Source of the DNA: Albula goreensis
Taxonomy: Eukaryota; Chordata; Actinopteri; Albuliformes; Albulidae
DNA length: 64,000 nucleotides
Assembly (NCBI GenBank): GCA_022829145.1
Contig: CM040752.1
Span: 35,485,086-35,549,085, forward strand
Direction: 5' to 3'
In this document: piece after piece, positions 22,961 to 36,440 of the stretch
Position numbering within the stretch: position 1 is the stretch's first letter
How the letters are laid out: the number at the start of each line of letters is the position of its first letter
Position numbers and translations under genes: made by a program
The notes under the pieces: generated by a model
Databases searched by the model: none
What the model saw: the letters and a program-made list of their open reading frames with translations, nothing else
What the model was told of the DNA's origin: nothing

Positions 22961-24318
22961 TAAGATCAATGTCAAACGTTTCTCAGAACTTAAAAACTCC
23001 TCTCACAAACCTCCTCCCGAAACCCTGAATCCCTGAGCACAGCCCATTACTGTAGACTGGGGGCGGAGTCTGTAATCTCATTTACATATTTAATCTGAAT
23101 GATACAGGACCCTGCAGCACGGCATAGTAGGCACAATTTCTTCACTGTCTGACAAAAACTGTTTTATATTAAAAAGTAACTTTTATTTGTATTACGTTTC
23201 TCAGCAGGCTTTTGGCCTCATTTTTCAATCCTTTACATTAATGAAATTACACTTTTAAATAAAGGAAATATAAAGCAAATATTTAGGATGAGACCTGGAT
23301 TCTTTTTCCATGTACACCATGAATAAATTATATTTCTAACTAAAATTGACACTAAATTTGCATTTCATATTTTTAACACGAATAAAAATTTAAGTTCAAT
23401 TCTCCAAATGTGCTTCCCCTATTTTGAGGAATACAGATCCACCAAGTCCACCAGAGACAAATGCCATTTATTTGAAACAACATACCCATTTAGCTTTTAT
23501 CTTGGATGTTTTTTAGATAATTAATTTCATTTCCCCTTAATGTTGGCTAAAAGTAGTTTGTTTACCTTTTACCCTATGGTCAGCGCTATACCAAATGAAC
23601 TCTTTCATGGAACTGAGACTGAAAGGCAATAAAATTACAATCTAAACTTCGGATTCACCTGAAATGAACTTGGAGGAGTGGAGCGTGGGTTGTCACACAG
23701 ACACAAAGAGAAAAGCAGCACTTACTGCAATTAAGTTGCATGAGAGCAATAAAAATGCTTTCTATTGTGCCAATGCATTTTATTAATGGGTCCGCATCAC
23801 ATGCGCTGAACTTGCGCCTCTGGGTCTATCTGTTACTTTAATATCCAACATGCTGGTTAAGTTAATGGGAGATAGTTAGCAGACAGTGAATCGGAATACC
23901 CTTTTTTCATTATGGAAACTGAAAATAACACAAACTTTGTGCTAAGAAAGGTTTACTTATGTAGAGACTGCATTGTGATGTCTTAAGTGTAATTACAGTC
24001 GGATCTAAACAGGTATAAGTTCCATTTAAAAAAATGGTGAAAAATCTAAAGGTTTCGCTCAGAGAAAACAAAGGGGCATAGATGACGATTTGTCATGGGT
24101 GAATGCCTTACTGACATTCGGAAGTTTTACAGAACAGTTGAAAACCCCTGGGAGTGTTCAAGTCCAGGCTGAATGCAGTATTGGATGCTCTGTATGTTGT
24201 GGGTAAATAGTAAACTTAGCCTAACATCTTTATGGGTTCTTAAATTTTTAAGATTGTTTTAAACCCTTTGAATTCATCCGACAGTTTTGCTCCAGGCATT
24301 CACTGTAAACTGTATAGT
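22961..24318. other. AT-rich unique stretch
   Basis: No gene or repeat is recognised. From 23160 to 24100 the sequence is low in CpG and rich in ATTTA/TTAAT words. Confidence 0.4.
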
Positions 24319-24400
24319 AGGTAAGGGCAAACACACACTGGAGGGCCAAGGTGTACAGGTTTTTCTTTCAACAGTTAGCTTGCTAACTGCATACACCCAT
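24319..24400 (+). mobile_element. Short hAT-like repeat (CTGGAGGGCC family)
   Basis: It reads GGTAAGGGCAAACACACACTG, then GAGGGCCAAGGTGTACAGG, TTTTTCTTTCAACAGTTAGC. This matches the common hAT-type plan of a CAGTGGTGGGCAA-like end, CTGGAGGGCC, and a T-rich block with TTCCAAC then AATTAG. Relatives are at 9472-9548 (minus), 36441-36530 and 52670-52750. Confidence 0.55.
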
Positions 24401-24529
24401 GCTAATTCAGTCATAAAATATTTCTTTTCATACATGGATGTGCTAATAGCCTTTAGCTGTCATTTATTCATTTAGCTAGAGTGACCAATAACAATGATTG
24501 GTGCAATCAGGTATTTAAGTGCAGAATTT

Positions 24530-24830
24530 GGCCGTTTTCCCCACCCCTGCCGTACAGAGACAGGCTGCCAAAGGGGGCGAGCGGTTAGACCAAGCCTGGG
24601 AGCACGAGTTGTGCTCCATTTTCCGAGCTTGTTGTGCAAGGTCACAGAAAGCGGAGTGCTGCGGTGTCCCACCGGCCCCCCGTTTCGGGCGGGGCGTACC
24701 CGCGCCTCACCCTGTGCGGCTAACGCTAACGCAGAGGAATCAATCACCGCCCCGATCCCTCCCAGCAGCAGGCCCGCCCCGCGGTTTCCCATTAGTCTCA
24801 AATATCTCACGGTCAAAACTGTGGCCTCAT
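24530..24830. other. CpG-rich block (small CpG-island-like)
   Basis: About twenty or more CpG dinucleotides are visible in 300 bp of GC-rich sequence inside AT-rich surroundings. There are GGCGGGGCG and CCGCCCCG words that fit GC boxes. Because stops are rare at this composition, three long frames overlap here on both strands, which argues against any single one being real. It could be a CpG-island promoter of an unannotated transcript, but no TATA box, initiator or first exon is evident. Confidence 0.5.
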
Positions 24831-24874
24831 CCAATTCACCTTGGCACAAAAGATTAGCCTGGAGCCACAGATAA

Positions 24875-26460
24875 GGAAGTCATGACATCATCAGAGCAGG
24901 GGGAAAACTCCTCTCTCTCTCACCTGGCTTCATGTGCCATTTTCACAGCCCCATTCTGACCCCGCCCACAAACATGGGGATGATTGGATAGACAATTATG
25001 ATAATGACTGTCCCACTTAAGAGTGACCGCGTCATTGGACGAGAGCTGTGGGGAAGCTGTATGACATCACAGCCTTCATGGGGAAGGTAAGGCAGGGGTG
25101 AAGAGGCCTTGAACACATTTTTGGCAAATTGTTTTGGTTTCTTTTCATAACAGTAATTCATCACAACCTCTTGCACAAACAGCCTGTCCCAAGGTTGCTT
25201 TTTTTTTCTTTTTTTAAAACACAATTAAGAAAAGTTCTGGGTTTAATGACCCTTGAAATATGGAGAATAATTATAAACTGTTAGTTTATCTAACTATTTA
25301 AGTAAAATAGTTTAACCAACAAGATTAAAAACATACTTTCTGTTTGTCTTGTAGACCATGCAGGTTACTGTACAACAAATCCTCATTTTGGGGGGTTTTC
25401 ATGGATATTGGCACTCTCATCCCACCCCCTGCCCCCTACCGCCCTGAGAGGAAAATCATATTGAGCACTAGGTGAATTTTAAATAATATGCTAGTCCCAC
25501 TGCTATGACTCACTCAGCCAAGAATATTAGTTATGTCTGAGGCATTCAACAATACCCTGGAGACAGAAGTTAAACAGCCTTGCTTTTTATTAAGGAGCTA
25601 TTTAGCCCTGCTGTCAAGCTTGTTTGAAGAAGCAAATAGAAAAGCCAGATATAAACAGAGTGATTGAGATTATGGGGTGTTGTGTAAATAGCTTTGCATT
25701 ATGTTATGATAATATTTGTTGGTGTACAGTCATTACCTGAGTATTATTCTGGCTTACTGATGTACTTCCTGCAGGTAGCAGGAAGCTCAAAACCTTGTTG
25801 ACCACACAAAGTTTATCACAAATTAATGATTGCATAGCTGCCCAAAAACCCCTCAGGGAACATGTTTAAAATATATGAGGATTTCAGTGGATGGAAGCTT
25901 TTTAAAATTGAATGGAAGGGGTTGGCATGAGGCCCAAAAAGGCTTTGTGTGGGTAAAGGGTGCTCAGATCATCTGATACCTTCCCAAAGAGAAAGGGGGA
26001 AATCTTGTTCTGCACAATCACCTGCAGGTGGGTCAGAGCTGTCTCACAAATGCTTTGAGGTTATTTAACATGGAGGCCTATGATTTCAACTGCTTCTGTT
26101 TCTTTATGTTTTTACTGAGCATTTGGGCTCCATTTTGTATACGTATATATATCTGTTTTTGTCTGTCACAGATGAACATAACCCTCAGCCTCTGAAATAT
26201 GGTAATTCTTATAATGATAATGCCATATTTATATTCATATGGTGCATGATAATAATGCATGTTATCGTAATATGATAATTCATATCACAGTGTGTTCATT
26301 ATGATGTTTTTCTCACTGTGATCATTGCTAAGCTGAGCTGGAGGCTTTCCGCATGACATTTTGCCTACTTAATCTTGTGATGCATCATGTTAGTGTGAGT
26401 TCACTTCTCGCTGCGTTTTTTTTTTTTTTTTGGCCAATCTGATGTGGCTCAGTGCATGTG
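24875..26460. other. Unique stretch, enhancer-like composition
   Basis: No gene is recognised. Near 24878-24896 TCATGACATCATCAG resembles AP-1/CRE half sites. From 25540 to 25880 the sequence is free of simple repeats and reads like typical conserved non-coding DNA (GTTTATCACAAATTAATGA, TAGCTTTGCATTATG), which only alignment could confirm. A T run lies at 26415-26431. Confidence 0.35.
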
Positions 26461-26483
26461 TCATGTGACATGTGTCACGTGAC
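26461..26483. promoter_or_regulatory. Paired E-boxes: M-box-like and CLEAR-like site
   Basis: TCATGTGAC (26461-26469) fits an M-box, and GTCACGTGAC (26474-26483) is a full palindromic CLEAR-type E-box. In vertebrates these are bound by MITF/TFE and USF family bHLH-zip proteins. The sites lie 13 bp apart, centre to centre about one helical turn. Function is inferred from the motif only, and no promoter is recognised nearby. Confidence 0.4.
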
Positions 26484-29090
26484 CAGAGAGGAGCTCTGAA
26501 AACAGACTGATCTCAGGAGCAGGTGACCTGGTTTTGTAACACTGGACCCAACCATCTGCATCACACAGAGGGTTTGGTTAATTTATCATGACCATCCTGG
26601 CATCCCGTAGACCCCTTTGACTTGTCCCAAGATTCCTCCTTTTTGTCTCAGGCTTTTAAAGTTGAAACCGAATAAAATGACTTCTCTTACCAAGTTTGGT
26701 TGTTCTCCGTTTTGGGACCTTTCTGGATCGTCTGTGATGCAGTGAAGCAATCAGCAGAGCTCTGAGCCTGGTTCTGAAACAACCTGAGCCATTTCAGGTG
26801 TACACACGGGTAAAATGTACCCCTTCCCTATTCTCATTTTTCATGTCATTAGAGACTTCTCTGAATTAACAATAGAACCACAAAGGCTATCAAATCACAC
26901 TGACACTGATGAAAGAGATGTGTTTGGTAAATTTTACTGATACAAGATATTCAGCATTTAATGTGTATCCAGGCACAGCAAATAGGACTTGATTGAAATA
27001 AAAGGCCATATTATGACCGGTCAAACTCTCGGCACGGTGAATCAGAGATACCATTTTACACTGATGAATGAGCGAATCATGTGTTTGAAATGCCAGATCT
27101 GTGTGATATGAGTCAGGGAAAGTGCATTTTTTGGCAGTTTGGAATGTATCTGTCATATGCAAACGTATGCACTCCAATCATGTGATATCATGTGAATAGA
27201 CGGCATATTTTTGAGAATAAAAATGATGCCAATTGCTCCTGGTAAAATGCGCCGTTTTTACCGTTGCTCAGTAAGTTTGGACCATTAAAATAATCCCTGA
27301 GTGTTTTACCTTGAGTAATCACTCACAGACTGCACAACTTCACATAATTGATTTCCAGGGGACCTGGGGGGCATCTTTAATGGGGGTGGTGTAGGGGGAA
27401 GTAAGCGCTCTACAGAATGTATGATTGAGCTAAATGTTGGCCCTTGTGTTCCATTTTTGTGAATGCTTTTTATAGCTCTGTTAGGGTCATACCCTTATGG
27501 AAAGATGCTGGGTAAATGAGTTTGTGTTTGTACGCTTTCGGAAAACATTGGGACATATTTTTTTTCTGCTGACTGAATCGGCCAAATTCTGTGAAATGAT
27601 CTAATAAATTTGACAGCAATTATATTTCATATATTCTGAATACAATCATCACATTGTGCTTGGAATAGTTTTTGTTGTAAAAGTTTAAGCTTCAAAACAA
27701 GGAACTGCATAATAAACGATGAATTTGCATCTCTCCAGCCTGACGTTTTGTTGTTTTGGGATTTTTTTTAACAGATAGCGATAGCTACTCGGCATGTCTG
27801 GCATGAACTCACAGTATTGTTTGTGTTTTTTAATTTTGTATTTGATATTGAAGTTAAAATTAAAATGAATTTATGGTAATTTGCTGTACCTGAATGGGAG
27901 TAAAAATGCTAACACATTAATCTCATAGTGTTTCATATTTTAGATTTACACTGACAATGTTTACAGTATAGTAGTGGGTTTAGACACCGATCTATATCTA
28001 TGTAAATTCCTCTGCTGGTGCATGCATATGTGGCAGGAGTCTGACATTGACCTGTGTTCTCAAATGAAGTAATTTAATAAAATGCGTTGGAGACTAAGGC
28101 TGTCAAACGTAATGCATTCCCACTTGTGTTTTAATGCATTTGTAAAACATTTACCATGCGGGCTCCAAGTGTATGCATAATTCAGATGCAATCTGAATGC
28201 CATATATCAAACTCAGAGATGGACAATCGCATTCCAAAAGTGTTGCGCTGCAATCAATTCTACAATTACTGCATTTATAATGCATTAAATAAAGGGATTT
28301 GATGGAAGCATCACTTATTATACATTGGGACTTGAGCTTTAGCCTTTATAATACATTTATAACACATTCTGCCAACACAGCTTTTTACCTTTGCTTACTT
28401 TTATTTCATATTAACTTGCATGCCCTCGTGTAAATGGTATATACTATTTTGCAAAACAATATTTTTCAATTGTCTTGATGTATTCAACACACACAAATGA
28501 ATGCTAATTATGTTTAGGCTGCTGTTTGATTCTATTCTTGTATTTAACCAAACAGCTGATTACTTAGGCATTGTTTTTCAATCTGCAGTTACCGGGGCAA
28601 CAAAGAAAAAGGAGAACAATCACGTTTGATTGTGACTCAGGAACCAGTGACTGCAATCAGAACACAAAGAGACTCAGCAGCCTGGGCCTTCTGTGCCAAA
28701 CCACGTCCGCGCGCGTGCGGCTGTAAGTATTCATGACAGCTGTTACAGGTTCTCCCATGCGCGGTGAGCGGTGGCCCGGTCGGCATGGGAACTGACAGCC
28801 AGCAAATGGGCCGTCCGAGCGCATGTGTGAGGGCGGTGCTCGATAGCCCCCACTACATCGCCGATCAACACACTGACCCCCGTCCTACCGGGTCACCGTG
28901 TGATGGGGGAGCAGGGGGGATTGACATCCGGGGAACCATGTGACCATTCCGTCCACAACCCTGTTGAATCGTTCTCTTGCATCACCTGCAAATACAATTC
29001 AGTTTCTCGTCATCGAATGACAAGTGCTGGTGCTCATTTGTGATGCGTCTTTAATCTGTCGTTTCCCATTACCTGACCTGTCAGAGAGGC
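26484..29090. other. Repeat-poor AT-rich stretch, candidate regulatory DNA
   Basis: Over 2.6 kb without any recognised mobile element, minisatellite or microsatellite, unlike its surroundings. From 27180 to 28600 there are many homeodomain-type cores (TAATTA, ATTAAT) and octamer-like words such as ATGCAAATG-related strings. The right end (28700-28900) turns CpG-rich with CCGCGCGCGTGCGG. No frame is convincing. Conserved non-coding elements are a reasonable guess, untested. Confidence 0.35.
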
Positions 29091-29117
29091 AGGAGCCCGA
29101 GACGCTGGGGTACGGGA

Positions 29118-29272
29118 GTCAAGGGAGAGAGGGAGAGAGAGGAGGAGAGAGAGTCTATGGGGGGTAGAGTGCATTAGAGAGAGAGAGAGAGAGGATGAGT
29201 GAAAGAGTAAGCTTGAGAGAGATGGGGTGAAAGATGGGATTCAAAGAGAGAGAGTAAGAAAGAGAGATCTTG
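29118..29272. repeat. Impure (GA)n tract
   Basis: Repeated GAGA/GGGAGA blocks are interrupted by short unique words. The tract is purine-rich on the plus strand. Confidence 0.9.
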
Positions 29273-32200
29273 AGTTTTTTTTCCTCTTTTTTTTCTCCAA
29301 GGTGATATCCCACAATTCCTAATAGTCAACAACCAAGGTCTGATTCACAAACACAGATTTAAACTGGGGAAGGGGGGGGGTTTAGCTCAGATTATTCAGT
29401 TCGGCCCTGAGTCATAAACACACCTCTTCTTCCTTTTACCCGTGTTTTCAGCACTGAGTACATCAGGGTCCCATTTTAAATACATTCAGATTTGCAATGC
29501 TAGATAACAGTACCCATACTGTAGTAACAGAACAGAATATTAAATCTGCATACACATAACCCTGTTCATTTCGGTAGAGTAAACATTGCTTATCGCAAAT
29601 GTTCAACCGATAGCCTCCATCGTTTAGCACTGGTGATTAACTGTTGTTAGGATTCAGTAATTAAATAAAAAAACGTTTCCGCTGGAATGAAGCTGCTTCA
29701 TTAATACATGCTGGAGTAGGTCCCGTCCCCGAGTGTCTGAGGAGATAAAATAAGAGCGTAACGGCTGTCCCTTCTGCCGCTTCCCAGATGCCGTCTACGT
29801 CTCCACGAGCTCTCCAGACAACGGGCCCCTCTCACCCCGGCTTCCTTGCAGCCGCTTTGTCTATGCAAATGTGGATCTGCAGCTCCTAAATTAAAAGCAA
29901 ACACCATGAAAGTTGCATTAGCCCCTGCGCGCCTCTCCGGTGCCTCCTGCTCTCAGCGCTGGTGACCGCAGGCTAGGCTTAAGAGCGGAATGGGGTCGGG
30001 GTGGGAGCGCCATATAGGAACGTGACGGGCCTGGGGAGAAAACGCTGGTTTTGTCATGGGCAGCAGTAGCCGTGGCTTATTTTCCTTATTTAACGCGCTT
30101 AATTGTGTTGTACTGATAGGGCGTGTTTACAGGCATTTCCCATAAGCTGCAGTTCACAGACTCGTGTCATTGTAGGTCATTTCAGACGCCGTCATAGGTG
30201 TTGTAGACAGAGAGCAACAGAACACGGCTTCTCCATTACCAGCTCCACCTCACTCCCCCCAGGACACGCTCTCTCTCTCTCTCTCTCTCAACGGAACGTC
30301 TCTGAGGCAGAACGGAGGTCCGAAACCATCAAAACAAGCCCGTCAAAACAGCACCTCTCTGGCCTAGTAATGTCAGGTCAGGGAAGACAATCCAAAATTA
30401 GTAGCAGGAGCCTAGGTCTCTTTCGGGCGGGGGGTTGGGGGGTCACCTGTCCTATAAACCGCTCACCTGTCCTCGCCTTGATGCAGATGAGTGTATCTGG
30501 GATGGACATTGCTTTAAAGGGTGTTGACATGCCAGATGGAAGGAGACTGGGATGTCAGATATGCGCACGTTCAGATACATTTCACATGAATAAGGACTTT
30601 CATCAGGCCATTTTCTGCAGCTTTTCTTGCCTGAGAATCTTTCCTCCAGCAGCTTTGCGCTTACAGACCTTCCTCTCTCAGCCACCCATTTAAAAAGCCT
30701 AAATTATCCGGTCAATTCAGAATGTAATGGTTTGTGGCACTTGTTTTCAGTTTTAGTCATCAGAATTCACAATAAAATGCATCTATGTTTACCGGTAATG
30801 GAATATGATTTTAGAAAGATAGAAGTAAGAAAAGAAGCGTTGCCTTTGATTCGGTATGTTATGTTTGGCCAGTAAATGTAAACATCTTCATTATTTAAAC
30901 CTTGTTCTGTCTGATGTAGTCCACTGTGAGAAGCACTGTTTATTAACTTCTGTCTATCCCAGTGCACTGTGCCAGGTTTGTAACTTGTCTACTGAAAATG
31001 TTGCTTCTTCCATTGCTGGAATTGTCTTGTTCACATGCTTAGAAAACGATGGCCCTTGTGCCTCAAAGTTCATGTACTGTTAGTAAATAGGAAAATTCTC
31101 AAAATGAGTAGCATTTAGAACAACCATGTTATTAATGAAGAGACGGATCCCATGTTCGCAGCTGAAGACAGATACTTTACTTACACAGTCGGCCACGGGA
31201 ACACAAGCATGGAGCAAAATGTTCAAATATTACATCATGTGATCAACATTTATACAGTTTAGGGGAAATACATTAGCATGTGATGGCTCATATAAGGTAA
31301 TGAGAAATCCTATGTTCCACAGATGGCAGGTAACAGGTCGTTAACAGGAGGCACCATTTGGCCCTCGACAGATGTGGCAACATCCCTTTGTAATTCTAAT
31401 ACAGATTCTCAAACACTGCCGCTCTCCAGAACTGACTCCCAACAGTACAAACTGCAAAGTAACATTTTTATTGAGAAAGGAACATTTTGTTTTTTTACTT
31501 TTATGTGACAAAAAAATATACCTTTTAAAGCTATTTTCAGCCATTTTTTCTTAAGTGACCAACAAAAAAGCTCACTGTGTCAGTAATTGTTGTCTACTCA
31601 TAACTAAAATTTGGGGATTCACAAAATGGCTTCTCAGTGCTGTTAAGCTACTTTGAAAGCACATGACCACAGCAAGATACACATCACAGTAATTTAGCGG
31701 ACCCAACCAAACACACAGTCAGACACCATAAATATGAGTACCCATGGAAGTATCATGGCCTATCAGTGACTTTGTCATTCAAAACGAGCAGCTGCAGAGC
31801 CTCACAGTGTAATCCATCTGAAAAAAAAAAAAACTCTAACTGTTGGAGGAATCAAATTATTACGCAGTCGATTGTGTACATAAATATTTACTCAGGCTGG
31901 GCTCCGTGTGGACTGCTCCACCTGCTCTGTCTGGCCAAGCCTGTGTGTGATGTCTGCCTGAAACGCAGTGAAAATAAGCACAAAAATAAATCAGCAGTGT
32001 TCATATGATCAGGCTCTCAGCAGAACCTTAAGCTCCAACCGGGAGCACTGCTGAGGGGATTAATATGGTAATAACTCAAAGTTTTTTTTTTGTTGTTGGT
32101 TCTGATGTGGTTTTTAATTTTACCCCTTAAATCCAGGCTGTTGTTGTTGTTGTTTTCTTGCTGCAGAGCCAGCACTTTCGAAATGTCAGAAAACACAAAG

Positions 32201-33686
32201 TGTGTTTCTCATTTTACACTTTACTTATTTTCAGCTTCATCAGAAGTATTCTACTTTGTGCTAAAACCATGTGTGCTTACTTGGTACTTTACAAGTTTGA
32301 AGACTCCAAATATGGCTAAAATATATTTCTGTACACTCCTTGGCCAGCACGGATAAGAAACTGGAGCCACATCTCCATCGGACTGTCAAAAGCAGGCTCA
32401 AATATGAGGGGCGAGGAAGAAAATTCATATTTCTGACATTATTGTGAGTGACGTGATAAAATTAATTACCATAGAAACACAATTCACCTCATATCCAGCT
32501 GATGTAGCCAGCTGATTCATGCAAATTCATTCCCTGCTGGGCAAACAAAACATGAGTTCAACTTACATCACAAACACCAGCCATTATGTTGCAATAATCA
32601 CCGCTGTGACGTGCACCTGAGACTTCCTAGGAAACCGAATGTAAAACTGAGGCAATATCTGTCGACTACTCTTACGCGCAAAAACCATTCACCGCATCAT
32701 CTTCGCCTGTAAACGGTCTCTAAGTCCTCGTGAGCCACGGTCTCAGAACGAAGATTTTGAGTGATGCCAGTATCGAAAATAGACGAGGGGAAAGCAAGGG
32801 GGAAAATGAAGGGGGAGAAATGAACGGCCCCGCGTATTAATTACCCGCGGACCTCAACGTTTCTCACATTTCATTTCCCGTTGATCATCGGGCCCGGATG
32901 AATTGGAGCAGAACAGACTTGGTGGCTTGTGCGTTTCCTCAGACAAGTCTATTATGGCTATCCGGAGGGGGCCGGGGCTCGTGCGACAGCGGCTGTCCTA
33001 TTAATAGCGCGGCAGCTTTGAGAATATTGCGCCTGTAATGAGCCTCGCAGGTGAGGGATTTCAAACCGACGCTGGGTGCATGTAGACGGGGCGGGCTCCT
33101 CTCTCTCCCTCCCTCTCTTTCTCTCGCTCTCATCTGTCTGTGCGCACATTTGATTAGGTATTCTGCTTCTTTCTGATTGTTGTTTTTCCTTCTATTTTTT
33201 TTGTTTCCCTCTTCTGTCTGTCCCTCTTTTCATGCGGAGTAAGCTTTCATGTAAAAAAAAAAAAAATACACCTCATGAGAAACATATATGCCCGGATAAT
33301 CAGACGAATCCGGCTTTGCATTTCAAAAAGGGAAAGTATCAATTACGGAGCCATTCAAACGGAGGCACTAACCTCTCCAGCGCAGTATCCGGGTCAAAGT
33401 CAAGAGCAGGTTGATAAAAATATGTTTGATGCTGCCTTTCACATTTTATTCCCTACACTTCACACATCTCAGAAAAATAAACAGATTTTTTAAAATGTAT
33501 CCAAACATTATTTTACATCTTGGAGATACCTTGTGACTTGACTGTTCATACAGGTGCTTTAAGATGTCAAGTCTCTCTGGCAATTATTCATTGTCATTAC
33601 ATTTTTTGCAGATAGCACGTATTAAAAATATATTTTTCTTTCATGCTTACATGTTATATGAGAGAGATGGATGTATTAACAAAGCA
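29273..33686. other. Unique stretch, no recognised gene
   Basis: A CT microsatellite is present at 30269-30288, and short A runs near 31820 and 33253. The 196-codon plus frame at 30103-30693 is interrupted in quality by the CT repeat and resembles no family I know. Segments 32440-32600 and 32780-33070 are repeat-free and moderately GC-rich. A CT-rich patch at 33098-33132 follows. No splice-bounded coding block stands out. Confidence 0.4.
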
Positions 33687-33737
33687 TCAACAACAACAAC
33701 AACAACTACAATAGTCACAACAACAAGAACAACAATA
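33687..33737. repeat. (CAA)n microsatellite, impure
   Basis: CAACAACAACAACAACAAC is followed by variants with ACTACAATAGTC and ACAACAAGAAC. Confidence 0.9.
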
Positions 33738-36440
33738 ATTTTTAATGTATGTGGTTGTAAGCTTTAAGCTGTGAGCTGTGGTTTGTGTCTGTCTTGGCAC
33801 ATGGCATGGGGGCGTGTGTGTGTGGAGCTGGGTCTGCACTAGCAGAGAGCCGCATGAATGGGGGAGCTCTGTGATCATTAGGAGAGCTGTGACTCTGTTC
33901 CTCTCCTCAGGGTGTTAAGTTACCCAAACTAAGGCTGATTTTTAACCTCGTCTTTAAAACACAGCGACCCTCCTACGCACTGCGAGCACACATTAACCAT
34001 AATACGCTGCGGATGCTGGCGGACACGCACACGCTGAAACACACGTGTGCTCACAAACACAATCACATTAGTCTGGCTTCTTCCAGCAGATGCGTTTCCT
34101 TGACTTCAATGGAAAGCATTCTTTTGTTTGCTTTCTTACTAAAGTACTCAATCATACACACACCTGTACAATCCATTTCATTTTAGCCCTGCTTTTACAC
34201 TACAAGTTTATATTTCATCTTAGGGTGTGACATTCATTGATTTTTGTTTGCAAATGGAGAACAAATTCACAATGGAACTGGAATAATATACTATTTTTCA
34301 AGTATATCATCCCAGCTCAGCGTTTTAGGATCCTCCATTTAATTTTGATTTCTTTATGAAATTATATATTTGTAATTAAGAAAAAAACTGATGATACAGT
34401 GCAGTGATATATCTGTGGGCTCGGCTGAGACTCCCACCTTCAGAGGATTTGCATGACAGACACATCTCTGCACCTTCATACAAGCTGAGATTATGGTATT
34501 TTAATGTTTTGGTACTTATGGATATAGTTTTCTTACAGGGACTTTAACGGTTAGCGTAGTTAACTTGCATTAGTGTTTCAGCTGTGTTAATTAGATGAAT
34601 ACAATCATGTTCTCTCGCATTGTGTGTTAATCTGTAAGAGAGTGTCTGAATGCAAAAAGTTGAAATGCACAAATGAATACTTGATATTTTTATTAGAATT
34701 CTTTTGTGGGATCTTCTTGATTTAAAACCTTCTTATATTAAAAACAATTAGTGAAAGAGGTGGAGGGAAGTCCACTTACCTCAGGTACTATAAGACCTGT
34801 GGTAACTAGGTGATGTATGGCAGCCATTTTGAACCAGAGGGCTCTTATAAGTAAAGATGAGGAGAACACAGTGAAACGTTGCAGATCATGAATGGTGATA
34901 CCGCAGCAGTGTTTCTGCCCATTTCCTGAGCACCACCATCCTGCCAGGCCAGGCCAGGCCATGACATTCCCCCATTTTCATCACAGGGGCTTCATCCAAT
35001 CAAATCCATGCCATTCCGGAGGTCAGAGGTCAGCCCGAACGAATTCCAGATGAGCGGTCGGCATGGCCTTGGAGACAGGATCGCCATGGAAACGGGAACA
35101 TTTGAAGGCGACGGGCGTTCCTATTCTGGCTCCATAACACCACAGAGGGCATCTCCACCAGGGCCAGAGGGATTCATTTAGGAGCGATACGCATCTCGGC
35201 ATGTGCTTCCGCGTGGCGGATATAGCGCACGCGTACATGACAGACCAAAGATACCAGAGTCTTACGGGAGCAGTCAGGATGAGATTTATGGCCTGGTCTC
35301 AAGACAGACCAAAGTGGGTCCACTCCATGATTAATGTTCTGTTTAACGGAACTATTAACCCAAGAACATACATGGTACCATCAACGTGGAATCATTCTAG
35401 CTTCATATCACTATGACAAGGATATTTTTAGGGTACAATTTATAATAAAACCTATGCAAACTCAAGATATTTTAATCCAGCTTTGGCTTGAGGATTATGA
35501 TCAAAGTAGGGAAACCTATTAAAATCAGCTTTTTTGTGCATCTGAGTATCACTTTGTGTCTGTTTAAACCTAATTCCATGACAGCAGACACCAACGGAAC
35601 GTTTATTATGCAGCCAGTGAATGGAAAGCTTTTCTTAATTTGTGTCAAAACATTATTTGGAAAAGATAAGAGGCTAAACCCCAGGAAAGTAATTCCAGAT
35701 AAACGAAGGAGAAAAAGCGCAACCTTTTCCTTTGTTTTGTTTTGTTTTTTTTTCCCAGCCTGCTGTTTCATTCATCGGTCCGACCGTTTCGTCTGATGGA
35801 ATAAAGAGACGGCCGTAAATCCCCGTCTCCTCTCGGGCTGTGTGTCTTTCAGCATAATTATCCCCTAATCGTTCCACACTGGAGCCGCGCTAGCTTTGAA
35901 GAGGAGGGCCACTCGGTATGCGTCCTAAACGTTCCCACGTCCCAGCTGGTCCGACTGCTGACAGTTACCAGGACAGGGACTATGTGCTACAGTTGTAGTG
36001 AGGAACCAGGACCCCTAGGCCAATCTGCATGTCAGCCCTCACCCTTCAAACATCATCGTGTCCATACAGTCATGGAAAAACATTAATGAAAGGTTTATCA
36101 ATGTGACACTTGTCAATGAATGTCATTGAAATATTTCGAACACGACTGCTGCTGTGCGCAGGTGTCGTTGCCATGGCGACGTCTGCACCAGTAATGAGTA
36201 GGACATTGCCCTGTTTTCTTTTTCTGCTTTTACCCTCTGGTGCTGTATCCTCAAGCCAATCAAAAAAGTGTTTACTTGCATTTCAAAATGTTCTGAGAGG
36301 TTTTGATTGGAAGGTGGAACTTTGTCCCTGCCCCCTTCCCCTCCAAAGCATCAGGCCAGTCTTCCATCATCCGCTGGACTGTTTCTGTGACACTGCGTTT
36401 GATTGGACAGTAGGTTTAGCACTAAACTGGTTTATGTATC
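33738..36440. other. Unique stretch with several CCAAT motifs at right end
   Basis: No recognised gene. Four tandem GGCCA words occur at about 34940-34962. CCAAT motifs stand at 36256-36260 (plus), 36306-36310 and 36402-36406 (minus), each in a TTTGATTGG-type context. Short frames are random in appearance. Confidence 0.4.

Noticed and set aside
24472-24874. Overlapping 112-126-codon frames on both strands
   Set aside because: Low stop density in CpG-rich sequence explains simultaneous open frames; no frame is favoured.
30103-30693. 196-codon plus-strand frame as a gene
   Set aside because: It includes a CT microsatellite and shows no family resemblance or conserved-looking domain.
30885-30900. 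miR-30-like TGTAAACATC word
   Set aside because: The match is limited to the seed region and no complementary arm lies within hairpin distance.
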